Positions 5,782-6,455 of a DNA stretch of 6,455 nucleotides are shown here, one piece after another (position 1 is the first letter of the stretch; the number at the start of each line of letters is the position of its first letter). Below the pieces are notes generated by a model. That model saw only the letters and a list, made by a program, of their open reading frames with translations. It ran no database searches and was not told where the DNA came from. Origin of the DNA: an uncultured Bacillaceae bacterium (GTDB taxonomy: Bacteria; Bacillota; Bacilli; Bacillales; Alkalibacillaceae); the NCBI GenBank assembly GCA_937958375.1, contig CALGNY010000163.1, positions 1-6,455 of the forward strand, written 5' to 3'. Made by a program: the position numbers and the translations under genes.

Positions 5782-6429
5782 TCATGGTCGGGGAAAGTTC
5801 AGTTTTTCGACGATTTCCTGTTCGGCTGAATTCTGGACGATTAGATCAAAATGCCTGCTCCGTTCGTGCATGAATGTCCAATATTGTATTCGTCGCTGTT
5901 CATGCGACTGTTCCAGTGAGGTTAAATCGCCACCACGCTCCGTCAAGTCACGCACACGCCTTCTTTTAAATTCTGTGTCATCATCTGTATAGAAATAAAT
6001 GGTCAAATCAAAGAGGGCGGGGTCCATAAAAGCAACTGTCATTCCTTCAACGATGATGATTTCGTTGTTCGATTGAAAAAGTTCGCTTTTTCGATAATTT
6101 GTTTCGATAGTATAAAAATTCAACCCGTCCCTAATCATCCGCACGTCCCGCTCTAACCCTTCCACGAAATGAGCTGAAGGGTGACAAGCTGTCATTTTAG
6201 ATCGATGCAATCTTCCACCGTATTCATACTCAATCTGGGCATGCTTCCGAAGTTTTGAACCAATGATATAGGGATCTGTGTTGAGAACACTGATTGTTGG
6301 TTGGGTCTCCCTCTTTAAATCATTCACGAATGTCGTTTTTCCTGCCGCTCCATGGCCAGATATACCAATGATGATTTTTTGATCAACCGCATGGATCCAG
6401 TCCACTATCTTCTGTCTCCATTTTTTCAT
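5782..6429 (-). CDS. uridine kinase-like P-loop kinase, substrate unknown
   Basis: The product has 215 residues from the ATG at 6429; the adjacent ATG at 6432 would add one Met. AGGAGG (6437-6442) is seven bases from the former and four from the latter. Near the N-terminus IIIGISGHGAAGKTT carries a Walker A loop (GHGAAGKT, about 25-32), followed by a VLNTDPYI strand with the Asp typical of the uridine kinase/phosphoribulokinase group, and TACHPSAH around 80-87. Later come IIIVEGM, a Walker B-like strand ending in a Glu, an arginine-rich lid (FKRRRVRDLTERGGD), and R-R-I-Q-Y. It looks like a complete soluble kinase. It is shorter and more divergent than canonical Udk, so the true substrate could be another nucleoside or small molecule. 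No terminator is visible before fumC. Its promoter lies beyond the right edge. Confidence 0.85.
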   Translation of the reverse strand: MKKWRQKIVDWIHAVDQKIIIGISGHGAAGKTTFVNDLKRETQPTISVLNTDPYIIGSKLRKHAQIEYEYGGRLHRSKMTACHPSAHFVEGLERDVRMIRDGLNFYTIETNYRKSELFQSNNEIIIVEGMTVAFMDPALFDLTIYFYTDDDTEFKRRRVRDLTERGGDLTSLEQSHEQRRIQYWTFMHERSRHFDLIVQNSAEQEIVEKLNFPRP

Positions 6430-6455
6430 CATCCAACCTCCTATACACCAAAAAA

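Overview
The window reads as chromosome of a low-GC, endospore-forming member of the Firmicutes (Bacillales), most likely a Sporosarcina- or Planococcaceae-like organism. It carries an alpha/beta-type small acid-soluble spore protein, homologues of Bacillus subtilis YhaN, YhaO, YhzD, YheA and YheB close together as in that genus, and strong AGGAGG ribosome binding sites before nearly every gene. The genus is an inference. No tRNA, rRNA, CRISPR array, transposase or phage gene is visible. Every gap between genes is shorter than 300 bases.

Left part (1-1617). On the minus strand yhaO encodes an SbcD/Mre11-like nuclease. Its stop codon overlaps by one base the start of a yhaN-like SbcC/AAA partner that runs off the left edge. 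Divergent from them is a small plus-strand gene, yhzD, with a convincing sigma-A promoter and a 16-bp dyad directly upstream of its -35 box.

Middle part (1618-3470). A gap of 275 bases holds three tandem 51-bp units rich in inverted repeats, then an intrinsic terminator. Next come yheA (YlbF/YmcA-like) and yheB (DUF445 membrane protein), both minus strand and probably co-transcribed from yheB.

Right-centre (3471-4300). A plus-strand gene for an unrecognised, very acidic 118-residue protein diverges from yheB and converges on the spore-protein gene, with a bidirectional terminator between them. The ssp leader contains an exact 11-base complement of its own Shine-Dalgarno region. This is the most interesting regulatory signal in the window. 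No terminator is visible between fumC and ssp.

Right part (4301-6455). Class II fumarase fumC has its own well-formed sigma-A promoter. Upstream of it lies a P-loop kinase of the uridine kinase type with unknown substrate.

The genes do not form one pathway. The window is mostly ordinary core genome: DNA repair, the TCA cycle, a sporulation protein and conserved small proteins of unknown function. The unusual signals lie in the intergenic regions, namely the anti-Shine-Dalgarno hairpin, the 51-bp quasi-palindromic repeats and the dyad before yhzD, together with the unrecognised acidic protein.
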